33,532 nt of DNA from positions 1 through 33,532 of the forward strand of contig JAESPE010000038.1 of the NCBI GenBank assembly GCA_016756835.1, written 5' to 3'. The notes below the pieces were generated by a model. The model was not told the origin of the DNA, made no database searches, and worked only from the letters and a program-made list of their open reading frames with translations. Every line of letters starts with the position of its first letter. The stretch's first letter is position 1. Source of the stretch: a gamma proteobacterium endosymbiont of Lamellibrachia anaximandri (GTDB lineage Bacteria > Pseudomonadota > Gammaproteobacteria > Chromatiales > Chromatiaceae). The position numbers and the translations under genes are program-made. Below, piece after piece: positions 1 through 9,093 of the stretch.

Positions 1-201
1 GAGTCCTCTTCACTCAGTCTCGCTAAGAAAAAGAGAAAAGCTGCGTGGAATGACCGTTACCGCACTAAGGTGGTGTTTTCAAGCTGATTTTAATGCGGTG
101 GCCCTGTGATTTCTCCCCTGCAGTGTGCCAGTCTGCTTCATCCGTGTTAGTCTACGCGGTTTTAACCGTTCCACTTAAACGATTACCAGTAGTTCCAGCC
201 G
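1..201. other. Leader region upstream of hisS, with a possible gene tail
   Basis: One plus-strand frame is open from the window edge to a TGA at 85-87. It would encode a basic 28-residue tail that I cannot assign. In many gammaproteobacteria ispG precedes hisS, but nothing in this tail is recognisable as IspG. Bases 88-201 contain no convincing gene and presumably hold the hisS leader and promoter. No clear Shine-Dalgarno precedes the hisS ATG. Confidence 0.25.
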
Positions 202-1473
202 ATGGCAAAAAACATCCAGGCAATCCGCGGGATGAAAGATATCCTGCCTGAGCAGACACCTCTGTGGCAGTTTCTCGAAGATACCGTGCGTTCGGTCCTA
301 AACCGCTATGGGTACGGCGAGATACGCATGCCCATCGTGGAGTTGACCGAGCTCTTCAAGCGCTCTATCGGCGAGGTGACTGACATCGTCGAGAAGGAGA
401 TGTATACCTTCGATGACCGCAACGGGGATAGCCTGACCCTGCGTCCGGAGGGCACTGCCGGCTGTGTTCGCGCCGGTCTGGAACATGGCCTGCTGTTCAA
501 CCAGGTGCAGCGCCTCTGGTATCGTGGTCCCATGTTTCGTCATGAGCGGCCCCAGAAGGGACGCTATCGGCAGTTTCATCAGATCGGGGTGGAGAGCTTC
601 GGTCTCGATGGACCCGATGTCGATCTGGAACAGATACTCATTACCCATCGCATCTGGCGTGAGTTGGGCCTGGATGGACTGGAGCTGCAGCTCAATACCC
701 TGGGTACTGCGGAAGAGCGAACTGCCTACAAGATTCTGCTGGTAGACTATTTTCGTAGTCGTATCGACGAACTGGACGCGGATAGCCGACGTCGTCTTGA
801 GAGCAATCCGCTGCGGATTCTGGATACCAAGAACCCGGATATGGCTGCAGTGGTGAATGATGCGCCGACCCTGATGGACCATCTTGGTGACGCTTCGCGC
901 GCTCACTTTGAAACCCTTTGCGCCGGTCTGGATGCGGCGGGGGTGGCCTATGTCATCAATCCGCGTCTGGTGCGAGGGCTGGATTACTACGCCCGCACAG
1001 TGTTCGAGTGGGTCACCACGCGGCTCGGTGCCCAAGGTACGGTTTGTGCCGGCGGACGCTATGACGGGCTGGTTAAACAGCTGGGAGGACGCCCCACACC
1101 AGCGGTAGGTTTCGCCATGGGCCTGGAGCGGCTGATTGCCCTGCTGGAAGAGAGCGAGACGGCCAAGCGTCTGCCGTCTGTGGACCTCTATCTGGTGATG
1201 ATGGGTGAAACTGCGCAACGTGAAGGTGTGCAGCTGGCTGAGCGCCTGCGGGATGAGATGCCGGATCTGAGGTTGATTGTGAACTGTGGAGGCGGTGGTT
1301 TTAAGAGTCAGTTCAAGAAGGCGGACAAGAGCAATGCCCGTTACGCCCTGATCTTTGGGGACGATGAACTGGCCAATGGAGAGGTGGGGATTAAGCCGCT
1401 GCGTGGCGAAGGCGAACAGCAGCAGGTGAAATTGAGTGAACTGGCGGGCATTATTGCAGGTCTGACAGCGTAA
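202..1473 (+). CDS. hisS: Histidyl-tRNA synthetase
   Basis: This class II aminoacyl-tRNA synthetase charges tRNA-His with histidine in the cytosol. The product is 423 residues, almost the same as the E. coli enzyme. It starts with the usual [10 protein letters not shown] block. The motif 2 region reads [19 protein letters not shown]. The histidine-specific signature [15 protein letters not shown] is near residue 260, followed by GGRYDGL and the motif 3 stretch GFAMGLERL. The C-terminal anticodon-binding domain fills the last 100 residues or so. The order hisS-yfgM-bamB-der is a strong gammaproteobacterial context. A hairpin terminator follows the stop codon. The long minus-strand reading frame opposite this gene is a shadow. 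Confidence 0.97.
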   Translation: MAKNIQAIRGMKDILPEQTPLWQFLEDTVRSVLNRYGYGEIRMPIVELTELFKRSIGEVTDIVEKEMYTFDDRNGDSLTLRPEGTAGCVRAGLEHGLLFNQVQRLWYRGPMFRHERPQKGRYRQFHQIGVESFGLDGPDVDLEQILITHRIWRELGLDGLELQLNTLGTAEERTAYKILLVDYFRSRIDELDADSRRRLESNPLRILDTKNPDMAAVVNDAPTLMDHLGDASRAHFETLCAGLDAAGVAYVINPRLVRGLDYYARTVFEWVTTRLGAQGTVCAGGRYDGLVKQLGGRPTPAVGFAMGLERLIALLEESETAKRLPSVDLYLVMMGETAQREGVQLAERLRDEMPDLRLIVNCGGGGFKSQFKKADKSNARYALIFGDDELANGEVGIKPLRGEGEQQQVKLSELAGIIAGLTA

Positions 1474-1530
1474 AATCACTCTAGGAGGCTATCGGGTTTA
1501 TCCGTTTATAGCCTCCTGGTGATTATTTTT
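1474..1530 (+). terminator. Hairpin terminator between hisS and yfgM
   Basis: Immediately after the hisS stop, AGGAGGCTAT (1483-1492) pairs perfectly with ATAGCCTCCT (1508-1517). AATCAC/GTGATT on either side extends the stem to about 16 pairs with a small bulge, and a T-rich run ATTATTTTT follows. This is the form of a Rho-independent terminator. The arm and loop (CTAGGAGGCT, then GTTTATCCGTTT) closely resemble the end of the palindromic element at 8306-8473, so this hairpin may be a shortened relative of it. Confidence 0.75.
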
Positions 1531-1550
1531 GACTGAACAAAGGAAACCGG

Positions 1551-2177
1551 ATGAGCGTTTACCAGACTGAAGAAGAGCAGGTCGAAGCGTTAAAAAAGTG
1601 GTGGCAGGAGAACGGTAAATCCGTAGTCGCCGGCGTGGTGATCGGATTGGGTGCCGTATTTGGCTGGCAGTCCTGGGGAGAATACAAAGAGCGGGTTGGT
1701 GGAGACGCCTCAGTCGCTTTCAACCAGATGATCACAGCTGTAGAAAGTGGCGACAGCGATTCTGCCAGCAAGCAGGCGGAGCTATTGCGCCTGGAGTACG
1801 AATCCTCGAACTATGCAGTATTCGCAGCGTTGGCACAGGCGCGCATCAAAATCGAGGCAGGGGACTCCCCAGCAGCCCGCTCACAGTTGGAATGGGCTAT
1901 AGATAACGCTTCAGAATCTGGTCTGAAACAGATCGCACAGTTACGGCTGGCGCGCATTCTGTTGAGTGAGGGCGATCTGGATGGCGCTGCCGCCCAGGCG
2001 AAGGTCGATAGCGGATCCTATGCGGGTGAATTTGCCGCACTACGGGGTGACATTGCCCTGGCCCGTCAAGATAATAAAAGCGCCCGTGACGCCTATAGTC
2101 TTGCCCTTGCCAATGGGGTGGGTAACAGTGCGCTGGTGCAGATGAAACTTGACGATCTGGCAGTGGAAACACCCTGA
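1551..2177 (+). CDS. yfgM: YfgM-type ancillary SecYEG/BamB-partner protein (TPR)
   Basis: YfgM is an inner-membrane protein with a periplasmic tetratricopeptide domain. In E. coli it associates with the SecYEG translocon and periplasmic chaperones. The 208-residue product has the family layout: a short cytosolic N terminus beginning MSVYQTEEEQVEALKKWW, one membrane segment at about residues 24-42 (VVAGVVIGLGAVFGW), then an Ala-rich helical TPR domain. AAAGGAAA lies just upstream of the ATG. The stop codon is 7 bases before the bamB start, so the two are probably co-transcribed and act in the same envelope pathway. Confidence 0.93.
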   Translation: MSVYQTEEEQVEALKKWWQENGKSVVAGVVIGLGAVFGWQSWGEYKERVGGDASVAFNQMITAVESGDSDSASKQAELLRLEYESSNYAVFAALAQARIKIEAGDSPAARSQLEWAIDNASESGLKQIAQLRLARILLSEGDLDGAAAQAKVDSGSYAGEFAALRGDIALARQDNKSARDAYSLALANGVGNSALVQMKLDDLAVETP

Positions 2178-2184
2178 GGTCGTT

Positions 2185-3348
2185 ATGAAGCGCGTCTGGT
2201 TCTGGTTCTTTCTGCTCTCGCTGCTGTCTGGCTGTAGCAGTCTCTTTTCCGCCAAGGATAATGCTGATCCACCGGCGGAACTTGTGGATTTCACTGAGGC
2301 GCTGGAACTTGAAACGCTATGGCAGCTCAATGTGGACGGCACCGACGGTAAGTTTCTCGCGATTACCCCTGCAATTGCTGATGAACATCTCTTTATCGCT
2401 GACCCGAAAGGCCGGGTGGTGGCGGTTGACCGTCTCAATGGCAAACGACTGTGGGATGTGGAGACCAAGCTGCCGGTGAGCGGTGGTCCGGGTGCGGGCA
2501 ATGGTCTGGTGTTACTGGGCACTGCTGAGGCTGAACTGGTGGCGCTGAACGCAGCGGATGGCAGTGAGAAGTGGCGTCGCCGGGTCAGTAGCGAGGTACT
2601 CTCGGTTCCTGCTGCATCCCGGGGCGTTGTGGTGGTACGTACCGTCGATGGCCGGGCGGCCGGACTGTCGGCTGATACAGGTGCCAACCGTTGGACCTTT
2701 GACCATTCGGAACCTGTTCTCACCCTGCGTGGCAACAGCTCGCCAATCATCATTGAAGACCAGGTGTTCATCGGCTTTTCCAACGGCAAGCTTGCCGGAC
2801 TCTCTCTGGATAGCGGCACTGCCAATTGGGAAGCAACGGTTGCCACCGCGCACGGGCGGACCGAACTGGAACGGATAGTGGATATCGACTCAGATCCGGT
2901 GGTGGTGGAGGGCGTCGTCTATGCTGCCAGTTTTCAGGGGCAGGTTGCAGCGGTTTCCGAAAGCAGCGGCGTGGTGCTATGGAGGCGGGATATCTCGGTG
3001 CACGCAGGTCTGGATGCGGATTGGAGACAGCTCTATGTCACTGACGACGAAGACTCTATCTGGGCTCTCGAAGCGGGCAACGGTGCGACCCTGTGGCAAC
3101 AGAAGGCACTTCACGCAAGAAAGTTGTCGGCCCCCGCGATTATTGGCAACTATCTGGTAGTGGGAGATTACGACGGTTATCTGCACTGGTTTTCCCAGGA
3201 GGATGGCCGCATGGTTGCACGTATTCGTGTGGGCAGTGAGGGTATTCGCGCAAAACCCCAGGTGGTGGACGGCATCGTCTATGTCTTTGACGACAGTGGA
3301 AAACTGACTGCATTGCGCATGCGTCTGCCCGAAACGGAAACCCCCTGA
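2185..3348 (+). CDS. bamB: Outer-membrane assembly lipoprotein BamB
   Basis: BamB is a lipoprotein subunit of the BAM complex, which inserts beta-barrel proteins into the outer membrane. I start it at the ATG at 2185, preceded by TGAGGT, because this gives a clean lipoprotein signal: MKRVWFWFFLLSLLSGCSS with the lipobox LLSGC. A longer in-frame start at 2149 overlaps yfgM and would spoil the signal. The mature protein shows PQQ-like propeller blades with repeated phrases such as VVAVDRLNGKRLWD, LVALNAADGSEKW and WALEAGNGATLWQQ. The length of 387 residues fits the family. Confidence 0.95.
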   Translation: MKRVWFWFFLLSLLSGCSSLFSAKDNADPPAELVDFTEALELETLWQLNVDGTDGKFLAITPAIADEHLFIADPKGRVVAVDRLNGKRLWDVETKLPVSGGPGAGNGLVLLGTAEAELVALNAADGSEKWRRRVSSEVLSVPAASRGVVVVRTVDGRAAGLSADTGANRWTFDHSEPVLTLRGNSSPIIIEDQVFIGFSNGKLAGLSLDSGTANWEATVATAHGRTELERIVDIDSDPVVVEGVVYAASFQGQVAAVSESSGVVLWRRDISVHAGLDADWRQLYVTDDEDSIWALEAGNGATLWQQKALHARKLSAPAIIGNYLVVGDYDGYLHWFSQEDGRMVARIRVGSEGIRAKPQVVDGIVYVFDDSGKLTALRMRLPETETP

Positions 3349-3357
3349 GCCGAAGCC

Positions 3358-4755
3358 ATGCTTCCTGTCATTGCACTTGTCGGTCGCCCCAATGTGGGCA
3401 AGTCCACGCTTTTCAATCGCCTCACCCGCAGTCGGGACGCCCTGGTGGCAGATCAGCCCGGCCTCACCCGTGATCGTAAATATGGCACCGGAAAGATGGG
3501 TGACAGCCCCTATGTGATCGTCGATACCGGCGGCATCAGTGGTGATGAAGGGGGTGTTGAGTTCCTGATGGAGCAGCAGGTGCGCCAGGCCATTGGTGAG
3601 GCGGATCATATCCTCTTTCTGCTGGATGCCAGAGAGGGCTGTACCGGCGGTGATGAGATGATTGCCGCTGAGCTGCGCCGCACCGGCACGCCGATTACCC
3701 CGGTGGTGAATAAGAGTGAGGGTTTGGAGGTGGAGATGGCCGCTGCCGACTTCTTCTCCCTGGGACTGGGTGAACCCTCAGCGATTGCCGCAGTTCACGG
3801 CCAGGGTGTGAATACCCTGATCAACCAGGTACTCGATACCCTGCCGCCGGTGGAGGCGCCGGACGAGGAGAACAAGGGGACGCAGATCGCGGTGGTTGGG
3901 CGCCCCAATGTGGGTAAATCGACGCTGGTCAATCGCTTGCTGGGAGAGGAGCGGGTGGTAGCCTTCGACCAGCCGGGCACCACCCGGGACAGTATCTTTA
4001 TCCCTTTTATTCACGACGAACGCCCCTATACGCTCATCGATACGGCGGGTGTGCGACGGCGTGCGCGCATCCACGAAGCGATCGAAAAATTCAGTATCGT
4101 CAAAACACTGCAGGCCATCGAGCAGGCCAATGTGGTGCTGATGGTACTCGATGCCCATCAGGGCGTGGGAGAGCAGGACGCCACTCTGGCGGGTCACGTG
4201 CTGGAGAGCGGCCGTGCACTGGTACTGGTGGTGAACAAATGGGACGGCCTCACACCTGACCAGCGTGTGCAGATGAAAGAGGAGATTGGCCGAAAACTGC
4301 CGTTTCTCAGTTTTGCGCGGCTGCATTTCGTCTCCGCCCTGCACGGTTCAGGTGTGGGTGACCTCTACCAACTGGTGGATCAGGCCTATGAAAATGCCAT
4401 GCGGGACATGGCGACGCCTGAACTGACCCGGTTGCTGGAGCTGCTGGTGCAGGAGCATCAACCGCCATCTGTGCATGGTCGGCGTATCAAGATGCGCTAC
4501 GCGCATCAGGGTGGAAAGAATCCGCCGATTATTGTGATTCACGGCAATCAGACTCAGCATGTGCCGAATCCCTACAAACGCTATCTGGTGGGCCGTTTTC
4601 GCGAAGCGATGAAGTTGATCGGGACGCCGATTCGCATCGAGTTTCGCTCAGGCGACAACCCCTATGAGGGTAAGAAGAACAAGCTGACCAATCGACAGAT
4701 ACAGAAGCGCCAGCGACTGAAGAGACACGTCAAACGCCAGGACCGGAAAAAATAG
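3358..4755 (+). CDS. der: Ribosome-assembly GTPase Der (EngA)
   Basis: Der is a double-domain GTPase needed for maturation of the 50S ribosomal subunit. Two Walker A motifs GRPNVGKS are visible at residues 9-16 and 181-188. Each is followed by a DTGG/DTAG switch motif and an NK(S/W) specificity motif. The C-terminal KH-like domain ends in a lysine/arginine-rich tail ([20 protein letters not shown]), as usual for the family. The length of 465 residues is also typical. The gene follows bamB by 9 bases, so it probably belongs to the same transcript. Confidence 0.97.
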   Translation: MLPVIALVGRPNVGKSTLFNRLTRSRDALVADQPGLTRDRKYGTGKMGDSPYVIVDTGGISGDEGGVEFLMEQQVRQAIGEADHILFLLDAREGCTGGDEMIAAELRRTGTPITPVVNKSEGLEVEMAAADFFSLGLGEPSAIAAVHGQGVNTLINQVLDTLPPVEAPDEENKGTQIAVVGRPNVGKSTLVNRLLGEERVVAFDQPGTTRDSIFIPFIHDERPYTLIDTAGVRRRARIHEAIEKFSIVKTLQAIEQANVVLMVLDAHQGVGEQDATLAGHVLESGRALVLVVNKWDGLTPDQRVQMKEEIGRKLPFLSFARLHFVSALHGSGVGDLYQLVDQAYENAMRDMATPELTRLLELLVQEHQPPSVHGRRIKMRYAHQGGKNPPIIVIHGNQTQHVPNPYKRYLVGRFREAMKLIGTPIRIEFRSGDNPYEGKKNKLTNRQIQKRQRLKRHVKRQDRKK

Positions 4756-4800
4756 CGGTTAGGGGTCGCTCCGCAAGCTTGATCGGGCCTACGGTTACGG

Positions 4801-6222
4801 TTAAAACACCCCCAGATCTTGATAAGAGCGCGCCAGCTTGCTTACCGCGATGTAATAGGCCGCAGTGCGGTAGTCCTCAATCTCCTCTTTTCGGCAGCGG
4901 ATGTCGATGATCTCCTGTAGTGCCTGACGCATACTGTCATCCAGACCCGAACGCACCAGGTCCTCCTCATTGGCCCCCTTCTCCAGCTCACTTCTGATCC
5001 ACTCCGGAATAGTCCGGCCGTTGGTATCTTCCAGTGCTTGCAGGATATGGCGTCCGCGGTTCTCATCGTAACGGCGTTCAAGACGGCCGAAACGGATATG
5101 GGTGAGGTTCCGAATCCACTCGAAATAGGAGACCACGACACCGCCGGCGTTGACATAGGCATCCGGCAGGATTGTGATGCCACGGCTGCGCAGGATGCGG
5201 TCAGCCTCGAAGGTGATAGGACCATTGGCGGCCTCGGCGATCAGTTTTGCCTGGATATTGGGGGCGTTGTCTTCGGTGATGACGGCCTCGACAGCGGCCG
5301 GGATCAGTATGTCGCACTCCATCTCCATTACCTTGGCGCCATCCTCCAGAAACTCTGCCCCGGCAAAGCCCTGGAAACCGCCGTGGGAACATTTATGGTA
5401 GAAGGCTTCCTCGATGTGGATGCCGTCAGGGTTGAAGAGTGCCCCGTCGTGTTTGATGATGGCGATGATCTTGACGCCATCCTCCTCGGAGAGAAGCCTG
5501 GCGGCGTGGTAACCGACATTACCGAAGCCCTGGACGATGATGCGTTTACCCTCCAGATCTCCATCCAGACCGGCCTCATTGCGCTCCTCCTTATGTCTGA
5601 AAAACTCCCGCAAGGCGAACTGCACACCACGCCCGGTGGCCTCGGTACGTCCCTGCAGACCGCCGTGGGCGACCGGCTTGCCGGTGACACAAGCCACATA
5701 GTTGATGTCTTCCGGGTAGAGGTGTTTATAGGTGTCTGCAATCCAGGCCATCTCCCGCTGGCCGGTGCCGACATCGGGAGCGGGAACGTTGGTGGCAGGA
5801 TTGAGGAAACCTTTGTTGGCGAGTTCCCGGGCAAAGCGGCGGGTGATGATCTGTAACTCATCCCGGGTATAGTTTTCGGGATTGATGTGCAGTCCCCCTT
5901 TGGAGCCGCCGAAGGGGACATCCACGATGGCGCACTTATAGGTCATCAGTGCTGCCAGAGCCTCCACTTCCATCTGATCCACGTTCTCGGCAAAACGGAT
6001 GCCGCCTTTCGATGGCAGACGATGGATGCTGTGCACTGCGCGCCAGCCGGTGAACACCTCGATACGGTCACGGATCTTTACCGGAAAGCTGACCTGAAGT
6101 ACCGATGTGCAACTCTTGATGGCGTTGTCGACCCCCGGTGGCAGATCCAGGATCTGCAGTGCCCGATCGACCATGTGATCGACGCTCTGACGAAAAGATA
6201 GGCCACCTGGGACTTCTGTCAT
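4801..6222 (-). CDS. Glu/Leu/Phe/Val-type glutamate dehydrogenase
   Basis: The predicted enzyme oxidatively deaminates glutamate to 2-oxoglutarate and ammonia, or runs the reverse, in the cytosol. The substrate-binding lysine block MTYKCAIVDVPFGGSKGGL is present, with the catalytic PAPDVGTGQREM region after it. A Rossmann motif VQGFGNVGYHAARLL shows the nucleotide-binding domain. I place the start at the ATG at 6222 because AGGAG sits 9 bases upstream; the next in-frame start, eight codons earlier, has no such site. This gives 473 residues. The sequence does not let me choose NAD over NADP. It converges with der and is probably transcribed alone. Confidence 0.92.
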   Translation of the reverse strand: MTEVPGGLSFRQSVDHMVDRALQILDLPPGVDNAIKSCTSVLQVSFPVKIRDRIEVFTGWRAVHSIHRLPSKGGIRFAENVDQMEVEALAALMTYKCAIVDVPFGGSKGGLHINPENYTRDELQIITRRFARELANKGFLNPATNVPAPDVGTGQREMAWIADTYKHLYPEDINYVACVTGKPVAHGGLQGRTEATGRGVQFALREFFRHKEERNEAGLDGDLEGKRIIVQGFGNVGYHAARLLSEEDGVKIIAIIKHDGALFNPDGIHIEEAFYHKCSHGGFQGFAGAEFLEDGAKVMEMECDILIPAAVEAVITEDNAPNIQAKLIAEAANGPITFEADRILRSRGITILPDAYVNAGGVVVSYFEWIRNLTHIRFGRLERRYDENRGRHILQALEDTNGRTIPEWIRSELEKGANEEDLVRSGLDDSMRQALQEIIDIRCRKEEIEDYRTAAYYIAVSKLARSYQDLGVF

Positions 6223-6282
6223 TTTGGAAACTCCTGGATCGGGCAAACAGTTTTGATGTTTGAAGTCTAGTTGATGGCGCGG

Positions 6283-7044
6283 TTACTGCTGCAGCGTGCG
6301 GCCACCATCGACGGGGATAATCTGGCCGGTGATGTAGCGAGCGTCCCGTACCAGAAACAGCAGGGTTTGGGCAATATCCTCAGGGCTGCCGGGGCGCTTG
6401 AGGGCTGTGCGATTGAGGATCTCCTCCTTTTCTACGTCATCCAGTCCCTGTTCCGGCCAGAGGATGGCACCGGGTGCGATGCCGTTGACGCGGATCTCCG
6501 GTCCCAATTCACGGGCCAGGGATTTCACCAGCATGGCGTTGCCCGCCTTGGCGATGGAGTAGATTGGGTGGGACTTGAGTGGTCGTTCCGCGTGGATATC
6601 CACCAGATTGACGATGCAGCCGTCAGACACTTTCAGCAAAGGGGCGGCAGCCCGGGAGAGAAAGAAGGGGGCCTTGAGGTTGCTGCCGATAAGGTCGTCC
6701 CAGTCGGTCTCGGTGGCTGTCTCCAGCGGGGTCGGGTAGTAACTGGAGGCGTTGTTGACCAGCAGGTCGAGGCGGCCGAAGACACTCTTGGCCGCTTCAA
6801 TCAACAGTGGCAGATCTGCGGTTTCGTGCAGATCTGCCTGTGCGAGGACGACTGATCCGGGGCGCCCGGTTTCAAGCTCCGCCTTTAGTCTTTCTGCGGC
6901 TTGGGAGGAGTTGCGGTAGTGCAGAACAAGGTTCATCCCTTCCCGGTGGAGGGTGCGGGCGATTTGGGCGCCGATGCGATGGGCGCCACCTGTGATCAGT
7001 GCGCATTTGCTGCTGAGTGGCGGGGTGATCGGTTTTTGCGTCAC
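6283..7044 (-). CDS. Pteridine reductase-like short-chain dehydrogenase (FolM type)
   Basis: This is a 253-residue NAD(P)H-dependent short-chain dehydrogenase. The N-terminal TGGAHRIGAQIARTLHREG, with Arg rather than Gly in the glycine loop, followed by HYRNS, is the pattern of pteridine reductases (PTR1/FolM), which reduce dihydrobiopterin or dihydrofolate. NNASSYYPTPL and the catalytic YSIAK support this. The start is a GTG with GGAG seven bases upstream. It lies head-to-head with the methyltransferase gene on the plus strand. The substrate is inferred from family resemblance; a generic SDR reductase remains possible. Confidence 0.85.
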   Translation of the reverse strand: MTQKPITPPLSSKCALITGGAHRIGAQIARTLHREGMNLVLHYRNSSQAAERLKAELETGRPGSVVLAQADLHETADLPLLIEAAKSVFGRLDLLVNNASSYYPTPLETATETDWDDLIGSNLKAPFFLSRAAAPLLKVSDGCIVNLVDIHAERPLKSHPIYSIAKAGNAMLVKSLARELGPEIRVNGIAPGAILWPEQGLDDVEKEEILNRTALKRPGSPEDIAQTLLFLVRDARYITGQIIPVDGGRTLQQ

Positions 7045-7103
7045 GCTCGTACTCCGTGGTTGAATGCGCCACTACTCTAACGCATTACCCCGGTTTCTAC
7101 ATT

Positions 7104-8309
7104 ATGTCCGATTGTCTGCAGTCGCCGCACCACTCATCCCCCAATAGTCCGCCGTCCCCGGATGCAGCTGCACTGGCAGTCAGTGAACAGTTGGAGCGCA
7201 GGATTCGTGATGAAATGGGGCAGACGGGCGGTGCAATCCCCTTCGACCGATTCATGGAGCTGGCGCTCTATGCGCCGGGGCTGGGCTATTACGTGGCAGG
7301 AAGCCGCAAGTTTGGTGAGGCAGGGGATTTTATCACTGCGCCGGAGATCTCTCCCCTGTTTGCCCGCTGTCTTGCCCGTTCCGCACAGCAGCTGCTGGCG
7401 GAGATCGACGGGGGAGCGATTCTGGAGTTCGGTGCCGGTTCAGGTCTCATGGCCGCCGATATGCTGGCCGAACTTGAACGGCTGGATGCACTGCCGCAGC
7501 GCTATCTGATCATGGAGGTCAGTCCGGAGTTGCAGGCGCGTCAACGAGAGACCATAACCCGGCAGGTGCCGGAACTGTCAGCGCGGGTCGAGTGGCTGGA
7601 TCATCTGCCGGATGCTTTCTCCGGGCTGGTAGTGGCCAACGAACTGCTCGATGCCATGCCGGTACACCGTTTTCGCATCCGCTCAGGGTGTGCGGAGGAG
7701 AGTTTCGTCGCTTGGGATGAAGCGGGATTTGTGGAGCGTTTCGAGGCGGCCGTCAGTCCGGAATTAGACTCAGGTATTGAGCGGATCCAGTCGGCTAACG
7801 GGGCGCTGGCGGAGGGTTATGTCTCGGAGGTCAATCTGCGTCTGCATGGTTGGATGAAGGCTTTGGGCGCTATGATGGAGCGCGGTGCCGTCCTGCTGGT
7901 GGACTACGGCTATCCGCGCAGCGAATTCTTTCATCCGCAACGCACCAGCGGTACCCTGATGTGCCACTATCGCCACCGCGCTCACCCCGATCCGTTTCGC
8001 TGGGTCGGTCTGCAGGATATTACCGCCCATGTCGATTTTACCGCTGTCGCAGAGTCGGGTGTCGCAGCAGGTTTTGAACTGTTGGGGTATACCACCCAGG
8101 CGCATTTTCTGATGGCCAGCGGACTGGACAGCCTTCTGGCGGGTTCTGACCCCAATGACCTGGTCAGTCACATGGAACTGGTGCAGGGGGTGAAACGCCT
8201 GACCCTGCCTTCGGAGATGGGTGAAAGGTTCAAGGTGCTGGGGTTGGGTATGGATGCCGGGCAGCGTCTCAGTGGCTTTAGCCTGAGGGACTTACGTGAC
8301 CGACTCTAG
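7104..8309 (+). CDS. MidA/NDUFAF7-type SAM-dependent methyltransferase
   Basis: The protein belongs to the family of the mitochondrial arginine methyltransferase NDUFAF7 (MidA, DUF185), which methylates a complex I subunit; the bacterial substrate is not established. Family signatures are ALYAPGLGYYVAGSRKFGEAGDF near the N terminus, the SAM loop LEFGAGSGLMAADML, VVANELLDAMPVHRF, and the late LLVDYGYPRSEFFHPQR. I prefer the ATG at 7104 (401 residues) to an in-frame ATG at 7056, because the latter would leave only 11 bases to the divergent SDR gene. The TAG stop lies inside the left end of the palindromic element at 8306-8473. Confidence 0.88.
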   Translation: MSDCLQSPHHSSPNSPPSPDAAALAVSEQLERRIRDEMGQTGGAIPFDRFMELALYAPGLGYYVAGSRKFGEAGDFITAPEISPLFARCLARSAQQLLAEIDGGAILEFGAGSGLMAADMLAELERLDALPQRYLIMEVSPELQARQRETITRQVPELSARVEWLDHLPDAFSGLVVANELLDAMPVHRFRIRSGCAEESFVAWDEAGFVERFEAAVSPELDSGIERIQSANGALAEGYVSEVNLRLHGWMKALGAMMERGAVLLVDYGYPRSEFFHPQRTSGTLMCHYRHRAHPDPFRWVGLQDITAHVDFTAVAESGVAAGFELLGYTTQAHFLMASGLDSLLAGSDPNDLVSHMELVQGVKRLTLPSEMGERFKVLGLGMDAGQRLSGFSLRDLRDRL

Positions 8310-8473
8310 GAGACTGTCGGGTTTATCCGTTTGAAGCGAAAATCACTGGGGGCGAATCAAATCAGTTTATCGAATGAGGCGAATAGTGAACCTATTTAAC
8401 GAGTTCGATAAGCTGAGTTGATCGTCATCCAGGGATTTACAGCCAAACAGTGTTAAGCCCGACAGCCTCCTAG
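8306..8473. repeat. 168-bp palindromic MITE-like element between convergent genes
   Basis: The 20-base left end CTAGGAGACTGTCGGGTTTA and the reverse complement of the right end, CTAGGAGGCTGTCGGGCTTA, agree at 18 of 20 positions. The interior is also roughly self-complementary: ATCAGTTTATCGAA on the left answers TTCGATAAGCTGA on the right. The whole element could therefore fold into one long imperfect hairpin. It has no reading frame of its own. The CTAG at each end supplies the TAG stop of both flanking genes. It may act as a two-way terminator. A shortened relative appears in the hisS terminator. Confidence 0.7.
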
Positions 8474-8979
8474 GGTTGGACCACTGATTTTGCCGTTCCC
8501 CGGGGTTTTAGCTCGGCCAAAGCCTCGTCAATTGCGGCATCAAGGTAGAAAGAGAACATCTCCACCGTGTTGATGCCGATCATGCGTTTGCGTATCTCTG
8601 AGCCCTCTCCATTGAGAAACAGCAGCGTCGGGCTTAAATGGACATCGTATCCATGGGCAAAATGGGAGGCATCCTCGCGCTTTCCCTCGAAGTTTGTGAC
8701 GTCCTGGCCCAAATCGATAAGGATTTCGCGCATGATTATCTTCTCTTCATACTCCCCGCTCAACAACATCGGATGCAGTATTTCTTGTTTCATCAGGTCG
8801 CAGAAGGGGCAGTGATCCTGAGAAACCATCAGAAGAATGGGGAGTTGCCGCTGGCTGGAGAGCCTGCCGTCCTTTTGCAGATCGGTGGTGACGGGGATGC
8901 GGATTCCCTCGGTGGAGAGTGCCGGGCAAGAGAACAGCAGAAAGAAGCCGACAAGGCAGCCGATTGTCAGGTTTCGCAC
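8470..8979 (-). CDS. Exported thioredoxin-like protein (CPFC)
   Basis: The 169-residue protein begins with a GTG that has GGAG six bases upstream. An N-terminal signal sequence (about residues 5-22, IGCLVGFFLLFSCPALS) predicts export. The thioredoxin fold carries HCPFC as the redox site near residue 57, and the cis-proline loop reads LSPTLLFLNGEG. It resembles the SoxW and DsbD-gamma-like thioredoxins that supply or exchange electrons with periplasmic thiols; the partner is unknown. A second, related protein is encoded just upstream at 9094-9624. Its TAG stop falls in the right end of the palindromic element. Confidence 0.8.
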   Translation of the reverse strand: MRNLTIGCLVGFFLLFSCPALSTEGIRIPVTTDLQKDGRLSSQRQLPILLMVSQDHCPFCDLMKQEILHPMLLSGEYEEKIIMREILIDLGQDVTNFEGKREDASHFAHGYDVHLSPTLLFLNGEGSEIRKRMIGINTVEMFSFYLDAAIDEALAELKPRGTAKSVVQP

Positions 8980-9093
8980 GATATCTCCAAGCTGTCAGTG
9001 GGACAACGCAGTATAAAGAAATCTGTTCTAGTCGTTCCGTAGAATGCGCTCGTGGAGATTATCTGTCAGTGATGAAATGACCGAACCATACTC

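Noticed and set aside
1-87. The C-terminal end of ispG
   Set aside because: The context would fit, but the basic 28-residue tail shows nothing that I recognise from IspG, so I do not name it.
298-1479. A 393-codon minus-strand open frame opposite hisS
   Set aside because: It lies wholly across a well-conserved synthetase gene, its translation resembles no family, and long antisense frames are common in GC-rich genes.
2040-2846. A 268-codon minus-strand frame across yfgM and bamB
   Set aside because: The Ser/Thr/Arg-rich translation is typical of a shadow frame and both genes beneath it are recognisable.
5038-5856. A 272-codon plus-strand frame opposite glutamate dehydrogenase
   Set aside because: It is the complement of a conserved enzyme and has no recognisable motifs.
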